Assembly (NCBI GenBank): GCA_035500455.1
Contig: DATJXG010000034.1
Coordinates: 1-6,704 of the forward strand
Length of the DNA: 6,704 nucleotides
Reading direction: 5' to 3'
Source: DATJXG01 sp035500455
Lineage (GTDB): Bacteria; Acidobacteriota; Terriglobia; Terriglobales; Acidobacteriaceae
The translations under genes were made by a program, and so were the position numbers. Below, in pieces: positions 1-5,712 of the stretch (within the stretch, counting starts at the first letter, position 1; every line of letters begins with the position of its first letter). Under the pieces are notes generated by a model. That model was not told the DNA's origin. It worked only from the letters and a program-made list of their open reading frames with translations, and did not search any database.

Positions 1-962
1 TCGATGTGTGCCGAAGGGCCGAGAAAGATGACGGCGTCCGCTGGTTGTTTGGCGGTCGTTTCCTGCCTGGCGAGGGCGGCCAGCAGTTCGGTGGAGGTGT
101 GCTTCTGCAGCGCGCGGTAGGAAACGGTTCCAAGTTCGAGCTGTTGCAGCGCCTGGGAAAGCTCTCCAAAGGCATTCCGGTCGAAATGCTCTTTGCGCAA
201 AATTTCCCGCTGCTGGTCAAGGTTGAAGGCCACCAGGCGCACCGAACGGCAGGGTGTCTGGCGTAGCAAAGAAGCCAATGACTGCAGAAGCAATGCCCGG
301 TCCCAGGTGTACAGCTTGCCTTCATTGGGATCCATGGTGGCGGCGTCCAGCAGAAGGGTGAGGCGCAGGCCTTTGGCCGCCAGCTTCCCGTCCCAGGGAA
401 GCACAACAGTAGGCAGGACCGTGCCCGGGGGAATCGCGGGAGTGATTGCCCGCTCGCTCTTTTTACGTGCCACATGAACATCCCAGCGGCTGAGATTGCG
501 GCGATTCTGGCCGTCACTCAGCAGCACTTCTACGCGGTAATCGCCTTCCCCCACGGAAAATGCGCCGCCGAACCAGAATTCCGACCGGCGGAGCTTCTGA
601 ATCTTGACCCCCGGGCGCATCTCCTCGGGCAGGCGCGGCGGGGTGTAGGTTTCCTCCAGCAGCACCGGCTCGCCGCCTTGCGGAGTCACCCGGGTATAGA
701 CGTGCAGGTCGGCAGTTTGGTCCAGGAAGTCCGAAAGATTGCAGAAGAAGGCATAGCCCACGTTGAAGCGGAAAGCGAAGTCGAAGGCGGGGCCGCGGAG
801 CCTGGCAGTACATTTCATCGGCCCGCCAGGCGGCTGGCTGTCGAACATCTGATTGAACACGGCAAAGCCTTCGGAAGCGATGGGCACCTGGGCGCTTGCC
901 GGAACCAGGCTTGCCGGGACCAGGAAGGCCAGCCAACATACGAGGGTGAGTCGCCTGCGCAC
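1..962 (-). CDS. Secreted VWA-like protein of unknown function (C-terminus cut by window edge)
   Basis: 320 residues are visible, read leftward from a GTG at 962; an in-frame TAG lies upstream and the first in-frame ATG is about 38 codons further in, so GTG is the best start. Residues 1-24 form a signal peptide (Arg-rich start, hydrophobic 5-20, cleavage after ASA at 24), so the product is exported. Residues 45-165 look beta-rich, with an 'FxVGxGDYRVEVLLSD' stretch (135-150) and cysteines at 51 and 74. Residues 198-315 alternate strands and helices as in a von Willebrand A or Rossmann-like fold (LRLTLLLDAATM 199-210, VRLVAFNLD 241-249, DAVIFLGP 309-316). The MIDAS DxSxS motif is absent: the matching segment is DAATM. 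I do not recognise a named family; similar secreted VWA-related proteins are common in Acidobacteriota. Function is unknown. The ribosome-binding site is weak. Confidence 0.75.
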   Translation of the reverse strand, partial: MRRRLTLVCWLAFLVPASLVPASAQVPIASEGFAVFNQMFDSQPPGGPMKCTARLRGPAFDFAFRFNVGYAFFCNLSDFLDQTADLHVYTRVTPQGGEPVLLEETYTPPRLPEEMRPGVKIQKLRRSEFWFGGAFSVGEGDYRVEVLLSDGQNRRNLSRWDVHVARKKSERAITPAIPPGTVLPTVVLPWDGKLAAKGLRLTLLLDAATMDPNEGKLYTWDRALLLQSLASLLRQTPCRSVRLVAFNLDQQREILRKEHFDRNAFGELSQALQQLELGTVSYRALQKHTSTELLAALARQETTAKQPADAVIFLGPSAHI

Positions 963-986
963 GATGAAACCCGCTATGCAATTGTG

Positions 987-1014
987 ATTCTACCAAGCCT
1001 TTGGGGATTGTGAA
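987..1014 (-). promoter_or_regulatory. Putative sigma-70-type promoter of the secreted VWA-like gene
   Basis: Read on the minus strand, TTCACA (1014-1009) and TAGAAT (992-987) are separated by 16 bp; each matches its consensus hexamer at five of six positions. Transcription would start near 980, giving a leader of about 18 nt before the GTG at 962. Confidence 0.5.
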
Positions 1015-1056
1015 TCGCCAGGCGCAAAGGGCGGAACCGGGCGTCCGGCGCGGGGA

Positions 1057-1070
1057 CCCGGCCGGCCGGG
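1057..1070. repeat. Perfect 14-bp GC palindrome in the divergent intergenic region
   Basis: CCCGGCCGGCCGGG is its own reverse complement. It lies between the leftward promoter (987-1014) and the rightward promoter (1111-1140), flanked by two direct copies of AAGGGCGGA (1027-1035 and 1072-1080). It could be an operator or simply a chance palindrome in GC-rich DNA; nothing here decides. Confidence 0.35.
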
Positions 1071-1110
1071 CAAGGGCGGACCCATCCGCAAAGCACGCAG
1101 GAACTACATT

Positions 1111-1140
1111 CTGACCCATCCACAGCATTCTGGGTTATAC
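1111..1140 (+). promoter_or_regulatory. Putative promoter of the zapB-like/zapA operon
   Basis: CTGACC (1111-1116) and TTATAC (1135-1140) are separated by 18 bp and lie 35 bp upstream of the zapB-like ATG. The -10 is reasonable and the -35 is weak. It points away from the divergent promoter of the secreted VWA-like gene. Confidence 0.35.
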
Positions 1141-1174
1141 TGCGCTGAAATCCAGTTCCTCCGGGGATGCAATC

Positions 1175-1471
1175 ATGTCTGTGAAAATGGATGAAGAGGT
1201 TGGGGCCCAGGTTCCCGCCGACGATTTTCAGGCGTTGGAAGAGAAAGTTTATCGCACCATTGAACTGTACAAGTCGGCGCGCGAAGCGCGCGCCGCCGCC
1301 GAGCGTGACGTGCACCGCCTGCGCGAGCAACTGGAAGAGCGCGAAGAGGAAGTCGAAACCATGCGCCGCGAGATGGTGCGCCTGCGCAAGGAACGCGAAG
1401 ACATTCGCGGGCGCGTGGAAAAGATGCTGCAGCAGATCGAAACCCTGGCCGAAGAACAAGCCGCGAGCTAG
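1175..1471 (+). CDS. ZapB-like coiled-coil cell-division protein
   Basis: A 98-residue, highly charged protein. Residues 18-96 are almost entirely predicted coiled coil, with Leu/Met/Ile at heptad spacing between runs of Glu and Arg (for example LREQLEEREEEVETMRREM). There is no signal peptide or membrane segment, so it is cytoplasmic. GGGGA at 1163-1167, 7 nt before the ATG, supports the start. The stop lies 31 nt before zapA, implying one operon. In known systems ZapB is a small coiled-coil protein that bridges ZapA-bound FtsZ filaments. Size, composition and position directly before zapA make that the best reading, but coiled coils give weak homology, so the name rests partly on context. 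Confidence 0.75.
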   Translation: MSVKMDEEVGAQVPADDFQALEEKVYRTIELYKSAREARAAAERDVHRLREQLEEREEEVETMRREMVRLRKEREDIRGRVEKMLQQIETLAEEQAAS

Positions 1472-1502
1472 CGCCGCAAACCGGCGACAGGGAGCACAAG
1501 CC

Positions 1503-1838
1503 ATGTCAATCGCTGCCAAACCGCACACCCTTAAAGAAGCAGGCGCCGGCAGTGTGCGGGTGGAGATCTTCGATCAAGCCTACAACCTGCGGGGCTCAGA
1601 CGCCGAGTACATTCTGAAACTCGCCGAGTACGTGGACGGCAAGATGCGAGCCGTAGCCGACCAGACGAAAACCGTGGACACGGCACGTCTTGCCGTGCTG
1701 GCGGCGCTGAATATCGCCGACGAGTACCACTTGCTCAAGCGCGGCCAGGATACCGGCCCGGTGGACTACCTCAAGCGGGCGCATCGCCTCTCCCATGCTT
1801 TGGATGAGGTTCTGCACGAAAACCGCCGCACGGGATGA
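1503..1838 (+). CDS. zapA: Cell division protein ZapA
   Basis: 111 residues, the usual ZapA length. The N-terminal part (17-50) has the family pattern 'VRVEIFDQAYNLRGSDAEYILKLAEYVDGKM', a small beta/alpha head that binds FtsZ. It is followed by 'TARLAVLAALNIADEYHLLK' (around 62-81) and a C-terminal helical tail used for dimer and tetramer formation. ZapA is a cytoplasmic protein that cross-links FtsZ protofilaments and stabilises the division ring. AGGGAG at 1489-1494, 8 nt upstream, fixes the ATG. The reading frame stays open leftward through the zapB-like gene, but that is a consequence of GC-rich codon bias, and the ribosome-binding site argues against a longer protein. Its neighbour is the likely partner protein. 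Confidence 0.92.
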   Translation: MSIAAKPHTLKEAGAGSVRVEIFDQAYNLRGSDAEYILKLAEYVDGKMRAVADQTKTVDTARLAVLAALNIADEYHLLKRGQDTGPVDYLKRAHRLSHALDEVLHENRRTG

Positions 1839-1938
1839 CCGCTGCTGGGCTTTCAAACGCCTTCGGAGTTGACGTCTAAACCTTCCTTTGTTCATCCAAA
1901 CCAGGCACTATCCTCTGCGCGACTTCCGCGGGTCTCTG

Positions 1939-1944
1939 TAATAT
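1939..1944 (+). promoter_or_regulatory. Possible -10 box for dtd
   Basis: TAATAT lies 33 bp upstream of the dtd start, but no convincing -35 hexamer is found 16-18 bp before it. The 139-nt zapA-dtd gap (1839-1977) shows no clear intrinsic terminator, so read-through from the zapA operon is equally possible. Confidence 0.25.
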
Positions 1945-1977
1945 GCTCGCAACGCTGATGTTCCCCAGGACAAGCCA

Positions 1978-2457
1978 ATGCGTGCCGTAGTCCAGCGCGT
2001 GAGCCGCGCCCAGGTGTCGGTGGGGCAGGAAGTCACCGGCCGAATCGCCGCGGGGTTGCTGGTTCTGCTGGGAGTCGGAACCGGCGACACCGAAGCCGAC
2101 GCCGCTTATCTGGCCGAAAAAGTAGTTGGGCTGCGCGTCTTCGGAGGTAAAAGCGGCGGGGGCAAAAGCGGCGAAGACGAAGGCGGAAAGATGAACCGCT
2201 CCGTACTCGACGTCGGCGGCGCTGTGCTGGCGGTTTCCCAGTTCACACTCTATGGAGATGTGCGGCGGGGAAAGCGTCCCTCATTCGACGCCGCCGCTCC
2301 GCCCGAGCCTGCCCGCGCCCTCTATGAATACTTCGTGCAGCGAATTCGCACAGCCGGCGTTCGCTGCGAAACCGGGCGCTTCCAGGAGATGATGCAGGTG
2401 GAACTGGTGAACGATGGGCCGGTCACCATCCTGCTGGATTCCAGGAAAGCGTTCTGA
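1978..2457 (+). CDS. dtd: D-aminoacyl-tRNA deacylase Dtd
   Basis: 159 residues. Dtd hydrolyses D-aminoacyl-tRNAs, and glycine mischarged on tRNA-Ala, in the cytoplasm, so it protects translation from wrong-handed amino acids. Family hallmarks are MRAVVQRVSRAQVSV (1-15), SQFTLYGD (87-94) and the active-site Gly-cisPro motif in NDGPVTI (145-151, G147-P148). AGGA at 1967-1970, 7 nt before the ATG, supports the start. The family is usually about 145-150 residues; the excess is a Gly/Lys/Ser insertion, GGKSGGGKSG (56-65), placed just before the conserved EDExGKMN segment and encoded by a 15-bp tandem duplication. The catalytic motifs are intact. It converges on folP. Confidence 0.96.
   Translation: MRAVVQRVSRAQVSVGQEVTGRIAAGLLVLLGVGTGDTEADAAYLAEKVVGLRVFGGKSGGGKSGEDEGGKMNRSVLDVGGAVLAVSQFTLYGDVRRGKRPSFDAAAPPEPARALYEYFVQRIRTAGVRCETGRFQEMMQVELVNDGPVTILLDSRKAF
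2146..2175 (+). repeat. In-frame 15-bp tandem duplication inside dtd
   Basis: GGTAAAAGCGGCGGG (2146-2160) is followed directly by GGCAAAAGCGGCGAA (2161-2175), identical at 12 of 15 positions. It encodes GKSGG then GKSGE, making up most of the extra residues of this Dtd. Confidence 0.8.
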
Positions 2458-2580
2458 ATGCAGGCGCGCGCGTCCCCGCGCGTGCGGAAGGGGAACGTGA
2501 TTTGCGGTTTGAATTCCGCGGTTTGAACTGCGGAATGACGGACGCGCGGGCGGGACACGGGGACGCCCGCGCCTACATTC
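2456..2580. repeat. 125-bp imperfect palindromic element between dtd and folP
   Basis: The outer arms 2456-2478 and 2558-2580 are inverted copies matching at 21 of 23 positions; the core of each reads as GGCGCGnGCGTCCCCG. At the centre, ATTCCGCGG (2513-2521) pairs with CTGCGGAAT (2528-2536) around a TTTGAA loop: 9 pairs, one of them G-U. GCGGTTTGAA also occurs as a direct repeat (2504-2513 and 2518-2527). The left arm begins at the dtd stop codon and the right arm ends 8 bp from the folP stop. The element probably folds in both transcripts and may act as a bidirectional terminator, though there is no long T-run. It resembles REP-type or miniature dispersed repeats. Confidence 0.7.
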
Positions 2581-2587
2581 GAGGCAT

Positions 2588-3484
2588 TTAGGTCACCACC
2601 ATGTCGGCCAGCCGAAACGCTTCCACGCAGGCGCGGACGTCGTGGGTCCGCACGATGTGCGCGCCTTTGAATACCAGCGCCACCTCGGCGCCCAATGTTC
2701 CGTAAATGCGGTCCGCGATGGCAGCGTCCTTGCCATTGCGCGCCAGCGCGCGCCCCACGAAAGACTTGCGCGAGACCCCGGCCAGCAGCGGATAGCGCAA
2801 CTGCTGGAATTCATCGAAGCGCTTGAGCAGGGGATAGTTCTCCTCGAAGTTCTTGCCGAAGCCGAAGCCGGGATCGAGCGCGATGCGGTCCCGCTTCATG
2901 CCGGCCATGAGGGCGGCATCGGTCCACTCGCGCAGCTCGCGCTTGGCCAGGGTCACGATGTCGGCCACCGGCGGCAACGTGCGCCATTCTTCGGGACGCC
3001 CGCGGGCGTGCATCAGTACGGCGCCGCACTTGAGTTCAGCTAGCAGTTTGCGCATGAGCGGGTCCCAGCGGAAGCCGCTGATGTCGTTGACGATCTCCGC
3101 CCCGGCGTGCACCGCGGCGCGGACCACCCCGGTTTTGTACGTGTCCACAGAGATGACCGCGTTCGGCTGTTTCTGCTTCAGCGCGGTGATCACCGGGATC
3201 ACACGCTCCAATTCTTCCTTCTCCGTGACCGTGGCCTTGCCCGCCTTGCCCGATCCCGCGCCGCCTGAGCGGGCGCCGGGACGGGTGGATTCCCCGCCGA
3301 TATCGATTATGTCGGCGCCGTCGTTGAGCATCTTCAGGGCGTGCTCCAGGGCGCGGTCGCGGTCGAGGTACTGGCCGCCATCGGAAAAAGAATCAGGCGT
3401 CACATTGAGCACGCCCATCACCAGGGTTCGCTTGCCCAGGTGCAGCACGCGGGAGCCGAGATTCCATTCGAAGACGGGACGCAT
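2588..3484 (-). CDS. folP: Dihydropteroate synthase
   Basis: 298 residues from the ATG at 3484. The enzyme joins 6-hydroxymethyl-dihydropterin diphosphate to p-aminobenzoate to give dihydropteroate, the sulfonamide-targeted step of folate synthesis. TIM-barrel motifs are all present: MGVLNVTPDSFSDGG (23-37), DIGGESTRPG (61-70), ISVDTYK (111-117), NDISG (133-137), MHARG (158-162), DPGFGFGK (204-211), SRKSF (238-242) and a C-terminal RTHDV. An ATG 16 codons upstream (3532) is possible, but those residues do not look like the family and a promoter lies over them (3492-3519). Odd point: about 12 extra Gly/Ala/Lys/Ser residues follow STRPGA (approx. 72-85), in the mobile loop next to the p-aminobenzoate site. 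Confidence 0.96.
   Translation of the reverse strand: MRPVFEWNLGSRVLHLGKRTLVMGVLNVTPDSFSDGGQYLDRDRALEHALKMLNDGADIIDIGGESTRPGARSGGAGSGKAGKATVTEKEELERVIPVITALKQKQPNAVISVDTYKTGVVRAAVHAGAEIVNDISGFRWDPLMRKLLAELKCGAVLMHARGRPEEWRTLPPVADIVTLAKRELREWTDAALMAGMKRDRIALDPGFGFGKNFEENYPLLKRFDEFQQLRYPLLAGVSRKSFVGRALARNGKDAAIADRIYGTLGAEVALVFKGAHIVRTHDVRACVEAFRLADMVVT
3234..3251 (-). repeat. Perfect 9-bp tandem duplication inside folP
   Basis: On the coding strand GGGCAAGGC occurs twice in direct succession. It encodes the GKAGKA part (79-84) of the Gly-rich insertion that follows STRPGA in FolP. Confidence 0.8.
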
Positions 3485-3491
3485 TGAGGGA

Positions 3492-3519
3492 ATTCTAAAT
3501 GGAGCGCCGAAAACGCCAA
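3492..3519 (-). promoter_or_regulatory. Putative folP promoter placing the start site at the ATG (leaderless)
   Basis: On the minus strand TTGGCG (3519-3514) and TAGAAT (3497-3492) are 16 bp apart. The -10 ends 7 nt before the A of the folP ATG at 3484, so transcription would begin at or next to the start codon. No Shine-Dalgarno sequence is seen upstream, which fits a leaderless mRNA. Confidence 0.45.
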
Positions 3520-3561
3520 TCCGGCATTGCACGCCGGGGAACCGGAGTGCCCTGTTACCAA

Positions 3562-3570
3562 TGCTACAAT
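3562..3570 (+). promoter_or_regulatory. Extended -10 promoter element of dacB
   Basis: TGCTACAAT is a strong extended -10 (TGn plus TACAAT); the -35 region is poor, as is common for this promoter type. It ends 12 nt before the dacB ATG at 3583, predicting a leader of only about 5-6 nt. It is divergent from the folP promoter. Confidence 0.5.
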
Positions 3571-3582
3571 CATGTGGGTTTT

Positions 3583-5148
3583 ATGCGCTGGTTACGTGCG
3601 TCACGCGCGGTCATCTTCCTGCTTCTGTTGCTGGCGGCCCAGCTGCAGGCGGCTCCGAAGAAGTCGTTGGAAGCGCGGGTCAACGCCGTACTTTCTAGTC
3701 CCGATTTGGGGCGCGGCTTCTGGGGCATCGACGTTGTTTCTCTCGCCAGCGGCAAGGTGCTCTATCAGCACGACGCCGAAAAGCTGTTTACCCCCGCCTC
3801 CAATACCAAGCTATTTACCACCGCCGCCGCCCTGGAGCTGATCGGTCCCAACTATCAGTTCCGCACTACGCTCGAAACTAACGGCGCTTTCGACAAGTAT
3901 GGCCGCCTGACGGGCGACCTGGTGCTGGTGGGCCGCGGCGACCCAAATCTTTCCGGGCGCGAGCTGCCCTATTCCCTCCACACCCAGCGCAATGACCACC
4001 CCATCCAGGTGCTGGAAGAGTTGGCCGATGAGCTGGTGAAAAAGGGCGTGAAATATGTGGACGGCGACATCGTCGCCGACGATTCCTATTTCGCCTTTGA
4101 GCGCTACGGCGAAGGCTGGAGCCAGGACGATCTGGTGTGGGCCGACGGCGCGCCGGTTTCGGCGCTCACCATCAACGACAACGTCGTGTTCGTAAACATT
4201 CTGCCCGCGGATCGCGTGGGGGAGCGGGCCTTTGTCAGCATCACCCCGTTCGCCGACTACTTCCGCATCGACAACCGCATCCTGACGACTCCCGTGGGCA
4301 CCAGCCGGAAAATCTATATCAACCGCGAGCCCGGCTCGACCGTGCTGACGCTGTGGGGCAACGTGCCGCTCGACGATGCCGGCGCCAATGAAGCCCTGGC
4401 GATTGAAGATCCGGCGGAGTTTGCCGCCCATCTCTTCCGCGAGTTGCTGGAGGCGCGCGGCATTGTCGTTTACGGCCGGCAGCGGACCCGGCATACCGAA
4501 CTGGCGAGCCTTTCCACCTTCACCACCACGGTCGTGGCCTCAGCCAACGGCGGCGATGCCTCTCCCCGCAGCATGCAGAACCAGCAACTGGTGCTGGCCA
4601 GTTACGAATCGAAACCCCTGATCGAAGACGTGCGGGTGATCAACAAGGTGAGCCAGAACCTGCACGCAGAAATTCTGCTGCGCCTGCTGGGCCGCGAGAA
4701 AGGCACGGCGGGCACGGTGGAAGGCGGACTCGAGGTGCTGCGCGGCTTTCTCAACAAGGCCGAGGTTCCTCCCGACCAGTACGTTTTTTACGATGGTTCC
4801 GGCCTTTCACGCCAGAACCTCGTCACTCCGAACGCCGTAGTGCAACTGCTGCGTTATGCCGCCGCCCAACCCTGGGGCGATAGCTTCCGCGATACGCTTC
4901 CCGTCGCAGGGGTCGATGGCTCACTTTCCGAGCGCTTCAAAAACGGAAACCTGCAAGGGCGGGTCCACGCCAAGACCGGCGCGCTGGGCGGAGTGAAGAC
5001 TCTCTCCGGCTATGCCACCACCGACCGCGGCGAACAGATCGCGTTTTCCATTCTGACCAACAATTTCAGCCTTCCCGGTAAGCGGGTCACCGACGCCATC
5101 GACGACGTGGTGGCGGCCATCGTGAACGACGGGCCGGCAAAGAAGTAG
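3583..5148 (+). CDS. dacB: D-alanyl-D-alanine carboxypeptidase/endopeptidase, PBP4 type (peptidase S13)
   Basis: 521 residues from the ATG at 3583. Residues 1-23 form a signal peptide (Arg-rich start, hydrophobic 9-19, cleavage after LQA), placing the enzyme in the periplasm, where class C penicillin-binding proteins remove terminal D-Ala and cut peptide cross-links. Active-site motifs are SNTK (73-76, Ser73 nucleophile, Lys76), the SGLSRQN signature (406-412) and KTG (464-466). The roughly 330 residues between SxxK and SGLS hold the large insertion typical of PBP4, including LVGRGDPNLSG. The open frame reaches back to 3499, but that stretch overlaps the folP promoter region and would put residues before the signal peptide; a GTG at 3574 is an alternative. 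There is no strong ribosome-binding site, consistent with a very short leader. Somewhat longer than E. coli PBP4. Confidence 0.95.
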   Translation: MRWLRASRAVIFLLLLLAAQLQAAPKKSLEARVNAVLSSPDLGRGFWGIDVVSLASGKVLYQHDAEKLFTPASNTKLFTTAAALELIGPNYQFRTTLETNGAFDKYGRLTGDLVLVGRGDPNLSGRELPYSLHTQRNDHPIQVLEELADELVKKGVKYVDGDIVADDSYFAFERYGEGWSQDDLVWADGAPVSALTINDNVVFVNILPADRVGERAFVSITPFADYFRIDNRILTTPVGTSRKIYINREPGSTVLTLWGNVPLDDAGANEALAIEDPAEFAAHLFRELLEARGIVVYGRQRTRHTELASLSTFTTTVVASANGGDASPRSMQNQQLVLASYESKPLIEDVRVINKVSQNLHAEILLRLLGREKGTAGTVEGGLEVLRGFLNKAEVPPDQYVFYDGSGLSRQNLVTPNAVVQLLRYAAAQPWGDSFRDTLPVAGVDGSLSERFKNGNLQGRVHAKTGALGGVKTLSGYATTDRGEQIAFSILTNNFSLPGKRVTDAIDDVVAAIVNDGPAKK

Positions 5149-5220
5149 GGGCCGGGAAAGAGCGCGTGGGGCGCTGGCCGAATCTCGCCTCGTGGAAGGT
5201 TTGCCGGGGGGAGGCCGGCG
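5149..5220. other. Convergent dacB / DUF488 intergenic region with weak hairpins
   Basis: Two short GC hairpins are visible: AGCGC/GCGCT (5161-5165 with 5171-5175) and GCCGG/CCGGC (5203-5207 with 5215-5219). Neither is followed by a T-run, so they are weak candidates for ending the two convergent transcripts. Confidence 0.25.
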
Positions 5221-5649
5221 CTACGGCCTTGGCATGCGCTTGGCCTGGCGCAGCGCTCCGATGGCCGCGGGGCCGGTGCCGGTAGGCGGCTTGCGCATTC
5301 CCTGCAGCAGATCGCGCAGCACCACGGCGTTGTTGTGCTGCTGGTCCTTGGAAGCGAAGAGTAGCGTGAGTTGTTTTCGCTTTGTAGCCAACACGTAGAG
5401 TTTTTCCAGGCTGGCCAGGGCTGCCGGTTGGGCTAATTCCTTGAGGTAGCGCTTACGGAATTGCGGCCACACTTCCGGACGGGCGTGCAACCACTGCCGC
5501 AGGCCGTCGGAAGGCGCCAGATCGCGCAGCCAGGAATGCAGGGCAGCGGCCTCTTTCCGCAGCCCCCGCGGCCACAGGCGGTCCACCAGCACACGGGCGC
5601 CGTCGGCGCGTAGCGGCTTTTCATATACGCGCTTCACTGCAACGTTCAT
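5221..5649 (-). CDS. DUF488 family protein (YeaO-like)
   Basis: 142 residues. Conserved family motifs are clear: VKRVYE (5-10), DGARVLVDRLWPRGL (16-30), WLRDLAPSDGLRQW (40-53) and LLFASKDQQHNNAVVL (96-111). The family is widespread, small and cytoplasmic, and its biochemical role is not established, so none is assigned. The usual length is about 115-120 residues; here a basic, Pro-rich tail of roughly 25 residues (from about 118) is added. The start ATG at 5649 begins the conserved MNVAVKRVYE block; AGG near 5660 is a poorly spaced ribosome-binding site. It is divergent from the cytochrome c gene and convergent with dacB, so it is probably monocistronic. Confidence 0.9.
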   Translation of the reverse strand: MNVAVKRVYEKPLRADGARVLVDRLWPRGLRKEAAALHSWLRDLAPSDGLRQWLHARPEVWPQFRKRYLKELAQPAALASLEKLYVLATKRKQLTLLFASKDQQHNNAVVLRDLLQGMRKPPTGTGPAAIGALRQAKRMPRP

Positions 5650-5659
5650 GGAACTAGCC

Positions 5660-5669
5660 TAATATTGTA
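5660..5669. promoter_or_regulatory. Overlapping divergent -10 boxes for DUF488 and cytochrome c genes
   Basis: TAATAT (5660-5665, rightward) and TACAAT (5669-5664, leftward) share two base pairs. The leftward box ends 14 nt before the DUF488 ATG; the rightward one lies 47 nt before the cytochrome ATG. No good -35 is visible for either. If both are real, RNA polymerase could occupy only one at a time. Confidence 0.3.
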
Positions 5670-5712
5670 CGGCGGAATCAGAAATGATGCCGAGCGCCGC
5701 CCTCGTAAGAAC

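Noticed and set aside
514..1128. Long leftward open frame overlapping the start of the secreted VWA-like gene
   Set aside because: Its product is Arg/Pro/Ala-rich shadow sequence with no motif, while the overlapping frame has a signal peptide and coherent fold pattern.
1191..1502. N-terminal extension of ZapA through the zapB-like gene in the same open frame
   Set aside because: The stretch is Arg/Ala/Cys-rich shadow sequence; the coiled-coil frame and a good ribosome-binding site before 1503 fit real genes better.
1839..1977. 6S RNA (ssrS), by analogy with the zapA-ssrS order of E. coli
   Set aside because: The gap is only 139 nt, shorter than the usual 6S RNA, and I cannot find a long closing stem with a central bubble.
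3485..3532. Upstream folP start at 3532
   Set aside because: The 16 extra residues do not resemble the family N-terminus and the best folP promoter lies within them.
3499..3582. Longer dacB N-terminus starting at 3499
   Set aside because: It would place 28 residues before a clear signal peptide and run over both the folP promoter and the dacB extended -10.
2642..3698. Rightward open frames opposite folP
   Set aside because: They are antisense shadows of the well-supported folP gene.
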